Part shown: positions 4,836 to 10,692 of the stretch, piece after piece
How positions within the stretch are numbered: the first letter of the stretch is position 1
Layout: each line of letters opens with the position of its first letter
Notes under the pieces: generated by a model
What the model was told of the DNA's origin: nothing
Database searches by the model: none
Seen by the model: the letters and a program-made list of their open reading frames with translations, nothing else
Made by a program: the position numbers and the translations under genes
From: Actinomycetota bacterium
GTDB taxonomy: Bacteria; Actinomycetota; Thermoleophilia; Solirubrobacterales; Solirubrobacteraceae
Assembly (NCBI GenBank): GCA_019348575.1
Contig: JAHWJE010000019.1
Coordinates: 1-10,692 of the forward strand
Reading direction: 5' to 3'
DNA length: 10,692 nucleotides

Positions 4836-6974
4836 ATGAGCGGCGGCACAGAGGACATCGTGCGGGCCGCGAGCGCGCTGTCGTCGCGGCTGCCGTGGCC
4901 GCTCGGCGTGCTCGCGCGGCTGGCGTACAACTACCGCTGGACGTGGCTGCCGGACGGGCCGGACGTCTTTCGCGACGTCGACCCCGAGCGCTGGCGCGAA
5001 TGCGGTCGCAACCCCGTGCGGCTGCTGCAGGAGACCTCGGCGGAGGCGCTGCTGCGGGCGGCCGGCGACGACGCCCTCGTGGCCCGCGCCGAGCAGCTCG
5101 AGCGCGCGATGCTCGCGGACCTCGCCCGTCCCGCCGCGACGGACGTCGTCGCCGAGGACCGGCCGGTCGCGTTCTTCTGTGCCGAGTACGCCGTCCACGC
5201 GTCGCTGCCGATCTACTCCGGCGGGCTCGGCGCGCTGGCCGGCGACATCGTCAAGGAGGCGTCCGACCTCGCGCTGCCGTTCGTCGCGGTCGGGCTGATG
5301 TACCGCCACGGCTACTTCCGGCAGCGGATCGACCACAGCGGCTGGCAGCAGGAGTACTGGGTCCCGACGGACCCCGAGCGCTCGCCGGCCGTGCTCGTCA
5401 CGGTCGGTGAGGAGCGCGCGCCGCTGCGGATCCGCGTGCCCGTCGGCGAGGACGAGGTCGTCGCGCAGGTCTGGCGCGTCGACGTCGGCCGCGTGCCGCT
5501 GTACCTGCTCGACAGCGACGTGCCGGAGAACGGCCGCGTCGCGCGCTGGATCACCGCTCGCCTGTACGACAGCGATCCCAGCACCCGGCTCGCGCAGTAC
5601 GTGCTGCTCGGCGCCGGCGGCGCCGCCGCGCTGCGGGCGCTCGGCATCGAGCCGGGCGTGGTGCACATGAACGAAGGCCACGCCGGGTTCGCCGCGCTGG
5701 AGATGACGCGCGGCACCCTCGACGGAGGGCTCGGCTTCGAGGCTGCGCTGGAGGCCGTGCGCCGGCGCAACGTCTTCACGACCCACACGCCGGTGCCGGC
5801 CGGCAACGACACGTACCCGCCCGACCACGTCCGCGCGGCGCTGGGGCCGCTCGCCCGCTCGCTGGGCACCGACGCCGAGCAGATCCTCGAGCTCGGCCGC
5901 ACGCACCCGGGCGACGAGCAGGAGCCGTTCGGGGTGACGCAGTTCGCGCTGCGCGCCAGCCGCGCCGCGAACGGCGTGTCGGCGCTCCACGGCGAGGTCG
6001 CACGTGAGATGTGGGGGGCGCTCTGGCTCGACCGGAACGGCGACGAGCCGCCGATCGGCCACGTCACGAACGGCGTCCACGTGCCGTCGTGGGTCGGCGC
6101 GCCGATGCGCCGGCTGCTCGATCGTCACCTCGCCCCCGGCTGGCCGCTGCATGCCGCCGATCCCGCGACCTTCGCGGCGATCGACGACATTCCCGCGCAG
6201 GAGCTGTGGGACGTGCGCTGCGAGCAGCGGCGGCTGCTCGTCGAGTACGTCCGCGATCACAGCCAGCTGCACCGGATCGCGCGCGGCGAGCCGCGCGACT
6301 GGGTCGAGGCGGCCGCGAAGACCTTCGACGGAGGCGTTCTGACGCTCGGCTTCGCGCGGCGGCTGGCGACGTACAAGCGCCTGCACCTGCTGCTGTACGA
6401 CGTGCAGCGCAGCTTCTCGCTGCTCGGCGGCGAGCGGCCCGTGCAGCTGCTGATCGCGGGCAAGGCCCATCCGCGTGACGACGACGGCAAGCGCCTCGTG
6501 CAGCAGCTGTTCGCCGTGCGCTCGCAGCAGCGCGCCTTCGAGCGCGTCGTCTTCCTCGAGGACTACGACCTCGCCGTCGCCGCGCGCCTCGTGCGCGGCT
6601 GCGACGTCTGGATCAACCTGCCGCGGCCACCGCTGGAGGCCAGCGGGACGAGCGGGATGAAGTCCGCCGTCAACGGCGGGCTGCAGCTCAGCGTGCTCGA
6701 CGGCTGGTGGGCGGAGGCCTACGACGGCGCCAACGGCTGGGCGCTGGGCGGCGAGGCGGACCCCGACGCCGGCGCGCAGGACGCCCGCCATGCCGACCAG
6801 CTGCTCGCGCTGCTCGAGAACGAGGTCGTGCCCGAGTTCTACGCGCGCGACGACGCCGGCATCCCGCAGGCGTGGATCGAGCGCGTCAGGCGCTCGATGC
6901 GAACGCTGATCCCGGCGTACTCCGCGACGCGGATGCTGGCCGAGTACGAGCAGCGCATCTACCGCGCGGGCTGA
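4836..6974 (+). CDS. glgP: Alpha-glucan (glycogen/maltodextrin) phosphorylase, GT35
   Basis: This 712-residue cytoplasmic enzyme removes glucose as glucose-1-phosphate from non-reducing ends of alpha-1,4-glucans, using pyridoxal phosphate. The N-terminal ~110 residues look like DUF3417 (LARLAYNYRWTW, DPERWRECGRNPVRLL), as in the short bacterial/archaeal TIGR02094-type phosphorylases. The glycine loop is SGGLGALAGD (128-137); then HMNEGHAGF (277-285), FTTHTPVPAGND (about H317), NGVHVPSW (412-419), FARRLATYKR (506-515) and GKAHPRDD (542-549). The PLP lysine is predicted as K609 in EASGTSGMKSAVNG, followed by LDGWWAEAYDGANGWALG. All key motifs are present and the frame is intact. It is monocistronic by spacing: 151 bases upstream and 51 bases downstream. 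With the GH57 enzyme 1.9 kb upstream it suggests a local alpha-glucan turnover theme, though the genes are not in one operon. Confidence 0.95.
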   Translation: MSGGTEDIVRAASALSSRLPWPLGVLARLAYNYRWTWLPDGPDVFRDVDPERWRECGRNPVRLLQETSAEALLRAAGDDALVARAEQLERAMLADLARPAATDVVAEDRPVAFFCAEYAVHASLPIYSGGLGALAGDIVKEASDLALPFVAVGLMYRHGYFRQRIDHSGWQQEYWVPTDPERSPAVLVTVGEERAPLRIRVPVGEDEVVAQVWRVDVGRVPLYLLDSDVPENGRVARWITARLYDSDPSTRLAQYVLLGAGGAAALRALGIEPGVVHMNEGHAGFAALEMTRGTLDGGLGFEAALEAVRRRNVFTTHTPVPAGNDTYPPDHVRAALGPLARSLGTDAEQILELGRTHPGDEQEPFGVTQFALRASRAANGVSALHGEVAREMWGALWLDRNGDEPPIGHVTNGVHVPSWVGAPMRRLLDRHLAPGWPLHAADPATFAAIDDIPAQELWDVRCEQRRLLVEYVRDHSQLHRIARGEPRDWVEAAAKTFDGGVLTLGFARRLATYKRLHLLLYDVQRSFSLLGGERPVQLLIAGKAHPRDDDGKRLVQQLFAVRSQQRAFERVVFLEDYDLAVAARLVRGCDVWINLPRPPLEASGTSGMKSAVNGGLQLSVLDGWWAEAYDGANGWALGGEADPDAGAQDARHADQLLALLENEVVPEFYARDDAGIPQAWIERVRRSMRTLIPAYSATRMLAEYEQRIYRAG

Positions 6975-7009
6975 CCGCCCTGGAGGGGACCCGCGGGCCC
7001 GGCGCGGGG

Positions 7010-7018
7010 TGAGATACT
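7010..7018 (+). promoter_or_regulatory. Extended -10 (TGAGATACT) for the 7026 gene
   Basis: TG-A-GATACT ends 7 bases before ATG 7026 with no Shine-Dalgarno sequence between. It mirrors the element before the phosphorylase gene. Confidence 0.45.
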
Positions 7019-7025
7019 CGCGGCC

Positions 7026-7718
7026 ATGACGGTGCTGCTGGCCGGTCTCGGGGTCGCGCTGGTCGCGCTCGGCGCGCTCGTGCTGCTGCGCTACCCGGAC
7101 CGCCCCGGCGGCAACGTGCGGCTGCTGGGGCTCGAGGTCAGCTCGGTGGGGGCCGGCTTGCCGCTCGTCGCCCTCGGCGTGCTCGCGATCGCCATCGGCG
7201 TGATGCAGGAGCGCGAGCCGTCAGCGGCGCGCGACGGCGCGGGCGTCGAGCGGCCCGAGGCGGCGGCGCTGCCGGGCGGCGAGCAGGACGAATCCGATCG
7301 CGTCCGGCTCGCCGACGAGACGGCGATCCCCCGCTGCATCTCGGAGTTCTTCGCGCGCTCGCCCGCCGTGCCCCCCGGCAGGCAGCGCTTCCTGCCGCGC
7401 CGGGACGAGTGGATCGTCGTGCTCAAGGAGAACGAGCCCAAGGCCGCCGAGTTCGGCCTCGTCCTGCGCTCGCGCGGCCAGGTCATCGGCGCGGCGAAGA
7501 TGCGCTTCGACGCCGACGGCGAGGAGTTCCTCGTCGACGGTCTCGTCGACAACCGCTGCCGTCGCGCGCCGTGGAGCTCCAGCGGCGACCCGGCGACGCC
7601 CAGCCCCAGCGTCGTCAGGATCCACGACGACCTCGTCCTGGCGCTCGGGGGAGCGACCTACACGATCCGCTTCCACGAGGGCGCCCCGCGGACCGTCATG
7701 GAGCTGACCGGCGGCTGA
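7026..7718 (+). CDS. Unknown protein with two N-terminal membrane segments
   Basis: A 230-residue protein I do not recognise. Residues 2-21 and about 40-60 are strongly hydrophobic and flank a conserved-looking loop, RYPDRPGGNVRLLGLEVSSVGAGLP, which resembles a recurrent two-span module seen in front of varied bacterial domains (recollection, not a search). A low-complexity charged linker (61-100) follows, then a soluble domain with FLPRRDEWIVVLKENEPKA, LRSRGQVIGAAKMRFDADG and a beta-rich end (VVRIHDDLVLALGGATYTIRFHEG). The domain has two cysteines, in PRCISEF and DNRCRRAP, which might pair if it lies outside the membrane. No catalytic motif is evident. ATG 7026 is supported by the -10-like element 7 bases upstream. 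It is convergent with the acyltransferase gene, with only 15 bases between stops. Confidence 0.75.
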   Translation: MTVLLAGLGVALVALGALVLLRYPDRPGGNVRLLGLEVSSVGAGLPLVALGVLAIAIGVMQEREPSAARDGAGVERPEAAALPGGEQDESDRVRLADETAIPRCISEFFARSPAVPPGRQRFLPRRDEWIVVLKENEPKAAEFGLVLRSRGQVIGAAKMRFDADGEEFLVDGLVDNRCRRAPWSSSGDPATPSPSVVRIHDDLVLALGGATYTIRFHEGAPRTVMELTGG

Positions 7719-7731
7719 TCGCAGCCGCCGG
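7708..7731. terminator. Perfect 10-bp hairpin at a convergent gene junction
   Basis: CCGGCGGCTG, loop ATCG, CAGCCGCCGG. The stem covers the last codons and most of the TGA stop of the plus-strand gene and ends three bases before the stop of the minus-strand acyltransferase. Being symmetric it could stop RNA polymerase from both sides. There is no T-tract, as is common for proposed intrinsic terminators of GC-rich actinobacteria. Confidence 0.6.
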
Positions 7732-7733
7732 CG

Positions 7734-8417
7734 CTACTCCCAGCGCAGCGAGCGCGGCGCCTCGCGCATGCGCAGCACGCGCACCGGCACGCCGGCCGCG
7801 ACCGCGTTGTCGGGCACGTCGCGCGTGACGATCGTCGAGGTGCCGAGCACGCAGTTGTCGCCGACCGTCGCGCCGCGCAGGATCGCGACCCCGTACCCGA
7901 CCCAGACGTTGTGGCCGACGCGCACGTCGCGCTTGTAGATGCCCTGCTCGCGCACCGGCCGCTCGTGCTCGACGACGCCGTGATCGAAGTCGATCAGCAT
8001 CACGCGGTCGGCGACGATGCACTCGCGGCCGATCGAGACGTGCTGGAACGCCGAGATCGTGCACTCCTGCCCGAGCACCGTCTTGGCCCCGATGCGGACC
8101 TCGCCCTCGTGCGCGCGGATCTTCGAGCCGTGGCCGATCCACGACCAGCGCCCGAGGTGCAGCGTCGCGTCCTTGCCGATCTCGATCGTCACGTTGGGGC
8201 ACACGAAGCACAGCCCGTCGGTCTTCAATCGTCCGCGCCAGCGCAGCTTCAGCCACAGCCAGCGGGCGATCAGCCGCGCGTAGCGCGTGTTGAGCATGCC
8301 GTGCGAGCGCATGAAGCGCCACAGCGCGAGCGGGCCGCCGTGCAGCGGCGCCGGCTCGCCGCGGATCGGTGGCGGCGCGGCGACCGGGGGCTGCTCGAGC
8401 GTCACGGCCGGCTCCAC
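7734..8417 (-). CDS. Acyltransferase with left-handed beta-helix (WbbJ/LbetaH type)
   Basis: A 227-residue hexapeptide-repeat acyltransferase, probably transferring an acetyl or other acyl group from acyl-CoA to a sugar or polysaccharide; the acceptor is unknown. A Pro-rich N-terminal tail (1-30) and a basic/aromatic stretch (ARWLWLKLRWRGRLK, 51-65) that may bind membrane or lipid-linked substrate precede imperfect hexapeptide turns from about 74 to 195, including VTIEIGKDATLHLG, VRIGAKTVLG, VRVGHNVWVGYG and ATVGDNCVLG. Predicted catalytic histidine is H146 in LIDFDHGVVEHERP. The family-typical close AAGVPVRVLR is at about 207-216. GTG 8417 is preferred over a nearby out-of-frame ATG because a TAGGAT box sits 6 bases upstream and the frame gives the conserved product. 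It is transcribed divergently from the MeaB gene with 93 bases between starts. Confidence 0.88.
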   Translation of the reverse strand: MEPAVTLEQPPVAAPPPIRGEPAPLHGGPLALWRFMRSHGMLNTRYARLIARWLWLKLRWRGRLKTDGLCFVCPNVTIEIGKDATLHLGRWSWIGHGSKIRAHEGEVRIGAKTVLGQECTISAFQHVSIGRECIVADRVMLIDFDHGVVEHERPVREQGIYKRDVRVGHNVWVGYGVAILRGATVGDNCVLGTSTIVTRDVPDNAVAAGVPVRVLRMREAPRSLRWE

Positions 8418-8423
8418 GCAGCC

Positions 8424-8429
8424 ATCCTA
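8424..8429 (-). promoter_or_regulatory. Leaderless -10 element (TAGGAT) for the acyltransferase
   Basis: On the minus strand TAGGAT is followed by 6 bases (GGCTGC) and the GTG start. No Shine-Dalgarno sequence is present. It lies in the 93-base divergent region that also holds the candidate -10 of the MeaB gene. Confidence 0.5.
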
Positions 8430-8492
8430 AGCCGAGCGCTCCAGGCGCGCCGCCGCGAGGCCACGGCCTGCAGACGCGGCCCCGCCCGCCCC

Positions 8493-8501
8493 TGCCATCA
8501 T
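8493..8501 (+). promoter_or_regulatory. Degenerate extended -10 (TGCCATCAT) for the MeaB gene
   Basis: TG-C-CATCAT ends 9 bases before GTG 8511. The first base of the hexamer deviates from TAnnnT; the TGn extension compensates. No Shine-Dalgarno sequence follows. Confidence 0.35.
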
Positions 8502-8510
8502 CGTCGGCTC

Positions 8511-9449
8511 GTGGCGGCCGACCCCGACCTCGCACAGCGCCTGCTCGACGGCGACCGCCGCGCGCTCGCGCGCGCCATCTCGCTCGTCGAGAACGACGAC
8601 CCGGCGGGCTGGGCGCTCGTGCGCGAGGTCTACCCGCACACCGGCAGGGCGACGGTCGTCGGCGTCACCGGCGCGCCCGGGTCGGGCAAGTCGACGCTGA
8701 TCGGCCAGCTCGTCCGGAACCGCCGCGCCGCGGACCGCAGCGTGGCGGTGCTGTCGATCGACCCGTCCTCGCCGTTCACGCACGGCGCGCTGCTGGGCGA
8801 TCGCATCCGCCTGACCGAGCACTTCCTCGACCGCGGCGTGTTCATCCGCTCGATGGCCAACCGCGGCGCGCTCGGCGGCCTCTCGGAGGCCTCGCTGCAG
8901 GCGGCGCTGCTGATGGACGCCGCCGGCCGCGACGACGTCTTCCTCGAGACGGTCGGCGTCGGCCAGGCCGAGGTCGACATCATCGACCATGCCGACACGG
9001 TCCTGCTCGTGCTGATGCCGGGCGGCGGCGACTCCGTCCAGGCGCTGAAGGCGGGGATCATGGAGATCCCCGACATCATCGTCGTCAACAAGGCCGACCA
9101 TCCGCTGACGCAGACGATGGTGCGCGAGATCCGCGGCGTGCTGTCGCTCGCTCCGCAGGGGCCGTGGAAGGTGCCGATCCTGCAGACCGAGGCCGTCGAC
9201 GGAAGGGGCGTCGAGGAGCTGATGGAGAAGCTGATCGAGCACCGCGCGCACATCGAGCAGCAGGGCACGCTGTCCGAGCGCCGCCGGCGCAACCTGCGCA
9301 GCGAGGTGCTGGCGATCGCGACCGGGCGGCTGCGCCGGCGCCTGGAGCACCGGCTGAGCGAGGACGAGGGCTTCGAGAAGCTGATCGACGACGTCGTCGC
9401 GCGCCGCCTGGATCCGGCGAGCGCCGCGACCGCGCTGCTCGAGGAGTAG
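8511..9449 (+). CDS. meaB: MeaB/ArgK-family GTPase, methylmalonyl-CoA mutase accessory protein
   Basis: A 312-residue G3E-type P-loop GTPase. In characterised bacteria MeaB gates cobalamin loading of methylmalonyl-CoA mutase and protects it from inactivation; some actinobacterial relatives serve other acyl-CoA mutases such as isobutyryl-CoA mutase. Walker A is GAPGSGKS (54-61); the family-specific IDPSSPFTHGALLGDRIRL spans 83-101; a metal/switch region reads FIRSMANRGALGGL (111-124); FLETVGVGQAEVDI follows (144-157); and the guanine-specificity motif is NKAD (193-196). A charged helical C-terminus (about 245-312) fits the MeaB dimerisation arm. GTG 8511 is chosen because it gives the normal family length and excludes upstream sequence antisense to the acyltransferase. 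The mutase genes that often neighbour it are not in the window. It is followed after 34 bases by the transporter ATPase, which has its own -10-like element. Confidence 0.93.
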   Translation: MAADPDLAQRLLDGDRRALARAISLVENDDPAGWALVREVYPHTGRATVVGVTGAPGSGKSTLIGQLVRNRRAADRSVAVLSIDPSSPFTHGALLGDRIRLTEHFLDRGVFIRSMANRGALGGLSEASLQAALLMDAAGRDDVFLETVGVGQAEVDIIDHADTVLLVLMPGGGDSVQALKAGIMEIPDIIVVNKADHPLTQTMVREIRGVLSLAPQGPWKVPILQTEAVDGRGVEELMEKLIEHRAHIEQQGTLSERRRRNLRSEVLAIATGRLRRRLEHRLSEDEGFEKLIDDVVARRLDPASAATALLEE

Positions 9450-9471
9450 CGCCGTCGTCGGAGCCCCGGGG

Positions 9472-9477
9472 TAGGGT
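9472..9477 (+). promoter_or_regulatory. Leaderless -10 element (TAGGGT) for the transporter operon
   Basis: TAGGGT is followed by GCGCGC and then ATG 9484. The 6-base spacer leaves no room for a Shine-Dalgarno sequence. It implies that the ATPase and lipoprotein genes form their own transcription unit, separate from the MeaB gene. Confidence 0.55.
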
Positions 9478-9483
9478 GCGCGC

Positions 9484-10236
<753 letters not shown>

Positions 10237-10238
<2 letters not shown>

Positions 10239-10250
10239 GGAGAGGAGAGG
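10237..10250 (+). promoter_or_regulatory. Strong purine-rich Shine-Dalgarno for the binding-protein gene
   Basis: GAGGAGAGGAGAGG contains two AGGAG cores; the second ends 6 bases before ATG 10254. It begins inside the TGA stop (10236-10238) of the frame-corrected ATPase gene, the layout expected of an operon junction, which supports that stop as the native one. Confidence 0.75.
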
Positions 10251-10253
10251 CAG

Positions 10254-10692
10254 ATGCAGGAGATGAGATGGCGCTGGCTGGCAGCGCTCGCGCTCGTGCT
10301 GGGCGCGCTGGTCGGGGCAGGCTGCGGCGAGGACGAGGAGGAGGGGGGCAGCGCGGCGACGACTGCGACGACGGCGACGACGCAGGCGCGCACGTTCCCC
10401 GCCGGCACGACGATGGCCGAGCTCCAGCAGGAGGGCGAGATCGCGATCGGCGTGAAGTTCGACGTCCCGCCGTTCGGCTTCAAGAACCCGCAGAGCGGCG
10501 CGGTCGAGGGATTCGACGTCGACCTCGGCAGGCGGATCGCCGACGAGCTCGGCGTCGAGCCGAAGTTCATCGAGGCGGTGTCGGACAACCGCATCCCGTT
10601 CCTGAAGGACGGGACGGCTGACCTGATCCTCTCGACGATGACGATCACCTCCGAGCGCGACCAGGAGATCGACTTCTCCGAGCCGTACTTCG
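10254..10692 (+). CDS. Amino-acid ABC transporter substrate-binding lipoprotein (3' end outside window)
   Basis: The first 146 codons of a family 3 (SBP_bac_3) solute-binding protein that should capture an amino acid, most likely glutamate or glutamine, outside the membrane. The N-terminus has charged MQEMRWRW, a hydrophobic core (9-20) and a lipobox-like GAGC with predicted lipidated C24; the -3 residue is Gly rather than the usual Leu/Val. An acidic EDEEEGG and a short Ala-Thr-Thr triple repeat form a linker before the ligand domain. This domain starts around [18 protein letters not shown], followed by [37 protein letters not shown] and [13 protein letters not shown], all family hallmarks. 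The GVKFD/GFKNP wording is close to GluB-type proteins as I recall them. It is second in an operon behind the ATPase; two permease genes (gluC/gluD-like) are expected downstream. Confidence 0.9.
   Translation, partial: MQEMRWRWLAALALVLGALVGAGCGEDEEEGGSAATTATTATTQARTFPAGTTMAELQQEGEIAIGVKFDVPPFGFKNPQSGAVEGFDVDLGRRIADELGVEPKFIEAVSDNRIPFLKDGTADLILSTMTITSERDQEIDFSEPYF
10356..10382 (+). repeat. Three tandem 9-base units in the lipoprotein linker
   Basis: GCGACGACN repeated three times, encoding (Ala-Thr-Thr)x3 between the lipidated cysteine and the ligand domain. Such in-frame short repeats can change copy number without breaking the gene and here would only lengthen the linker. Confidence 0.6.

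Noticed and set aside
4335..6791. Very long open frame antisense to the phosphorylase gene
   Set aside because: The opposite strand encodes a complete phosphorylase with all motifs; the antisense frame is low-complexity, rich in Arg, Ala and Val, and is a by-product of GC-biased third positions.
7911..8510. Upstream in-frame extension of the MeaB gene
   Set aside because: It is antisense to the acyltransferase and would add 200 residues with no homology; GTG 8511 gives the normal family length.

Overview
The window is very GC-rich and reads as chromosomal DNA from an actinobacterium. Several traits point this way: GTG starts, leaderless TAnnnT promoters placed directly before start codons, a cyclic-di-AMP riboswitch in front of a resuscitation-promoting-factor-like gene, a GH57 branching enzyme paired with a methyltransferase as in mycobacteria, and a gluAB-like order of transporter genes. 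Overall style suggests the Thermoleophilia/Solirubrobacterales side of the phylum, but that placement is inference. I see no insertion sequence, prophage, CRISPR array, tRNA or rRNA.

Layout. 1-680: 3' part of an integral membrane protein of unknown function. 692-2895: SAM methyltransferase and GH57 alpha-glucan branching enzyme with a 4-base start/stop overlap, resembling the Rv3030-Rv3031 pair of mycobacterial methylglucose lipopolysaccharide synthesis. 2896-3173: intergenic leader holding a small palindrome, a candidate promoter and a well-preserved c-di-AMP (ydaO/yuaA) riboswitch. 3174-3839: secreted or membrane-anchored peptidoglycan-binding/Rpf-like muralytic protein under that riboswitch. 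3884-4684: a second, unrelated class I methyltransferase. 4836-6974: GT35 alpha-glucan phosphorylase with a DUF3417 N-terminus. 7026-7718: unknown protein with two N-terminal membrane segments. 7734-8417 (minus): left-handed beta-helix acyltransferase, convergent with the previous gene across a perfect hairpin and divergent from the next. 8511-9449: MeaB/ArgK-type GTPase. 9484 to the end: amino-acid ABC transporter ATPase (with a one-base frameshift near its 3' end) and the 5' part of its lipoprotein substrate-binding protein, in the gluA-gluB order; permeases are expected beyond the window.

Functional threads: alpha-glucan metabolism (branching enzyme and phosphorylase), c-di-AMP control of cell-wall remodelling, acyl-CoA mutase maintenance and glutamate-type amino-acid uptake. 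Ten gene starts are visible. Seven have a -10-like hexamer 6-9 bases upstream and no Shine-Dalgarno sequence. The other three are the coupled GH57 gene, the riboswitch-led gene and the second gene of the transporter operon, and the last two of these carry clear Shine-Dalgarno sequences. This clean split between leaderless and leadered genes, the riboswitch and the ATPase frameshift are the most notable observations. I did not find convincing evidence of a wholly new biological system.
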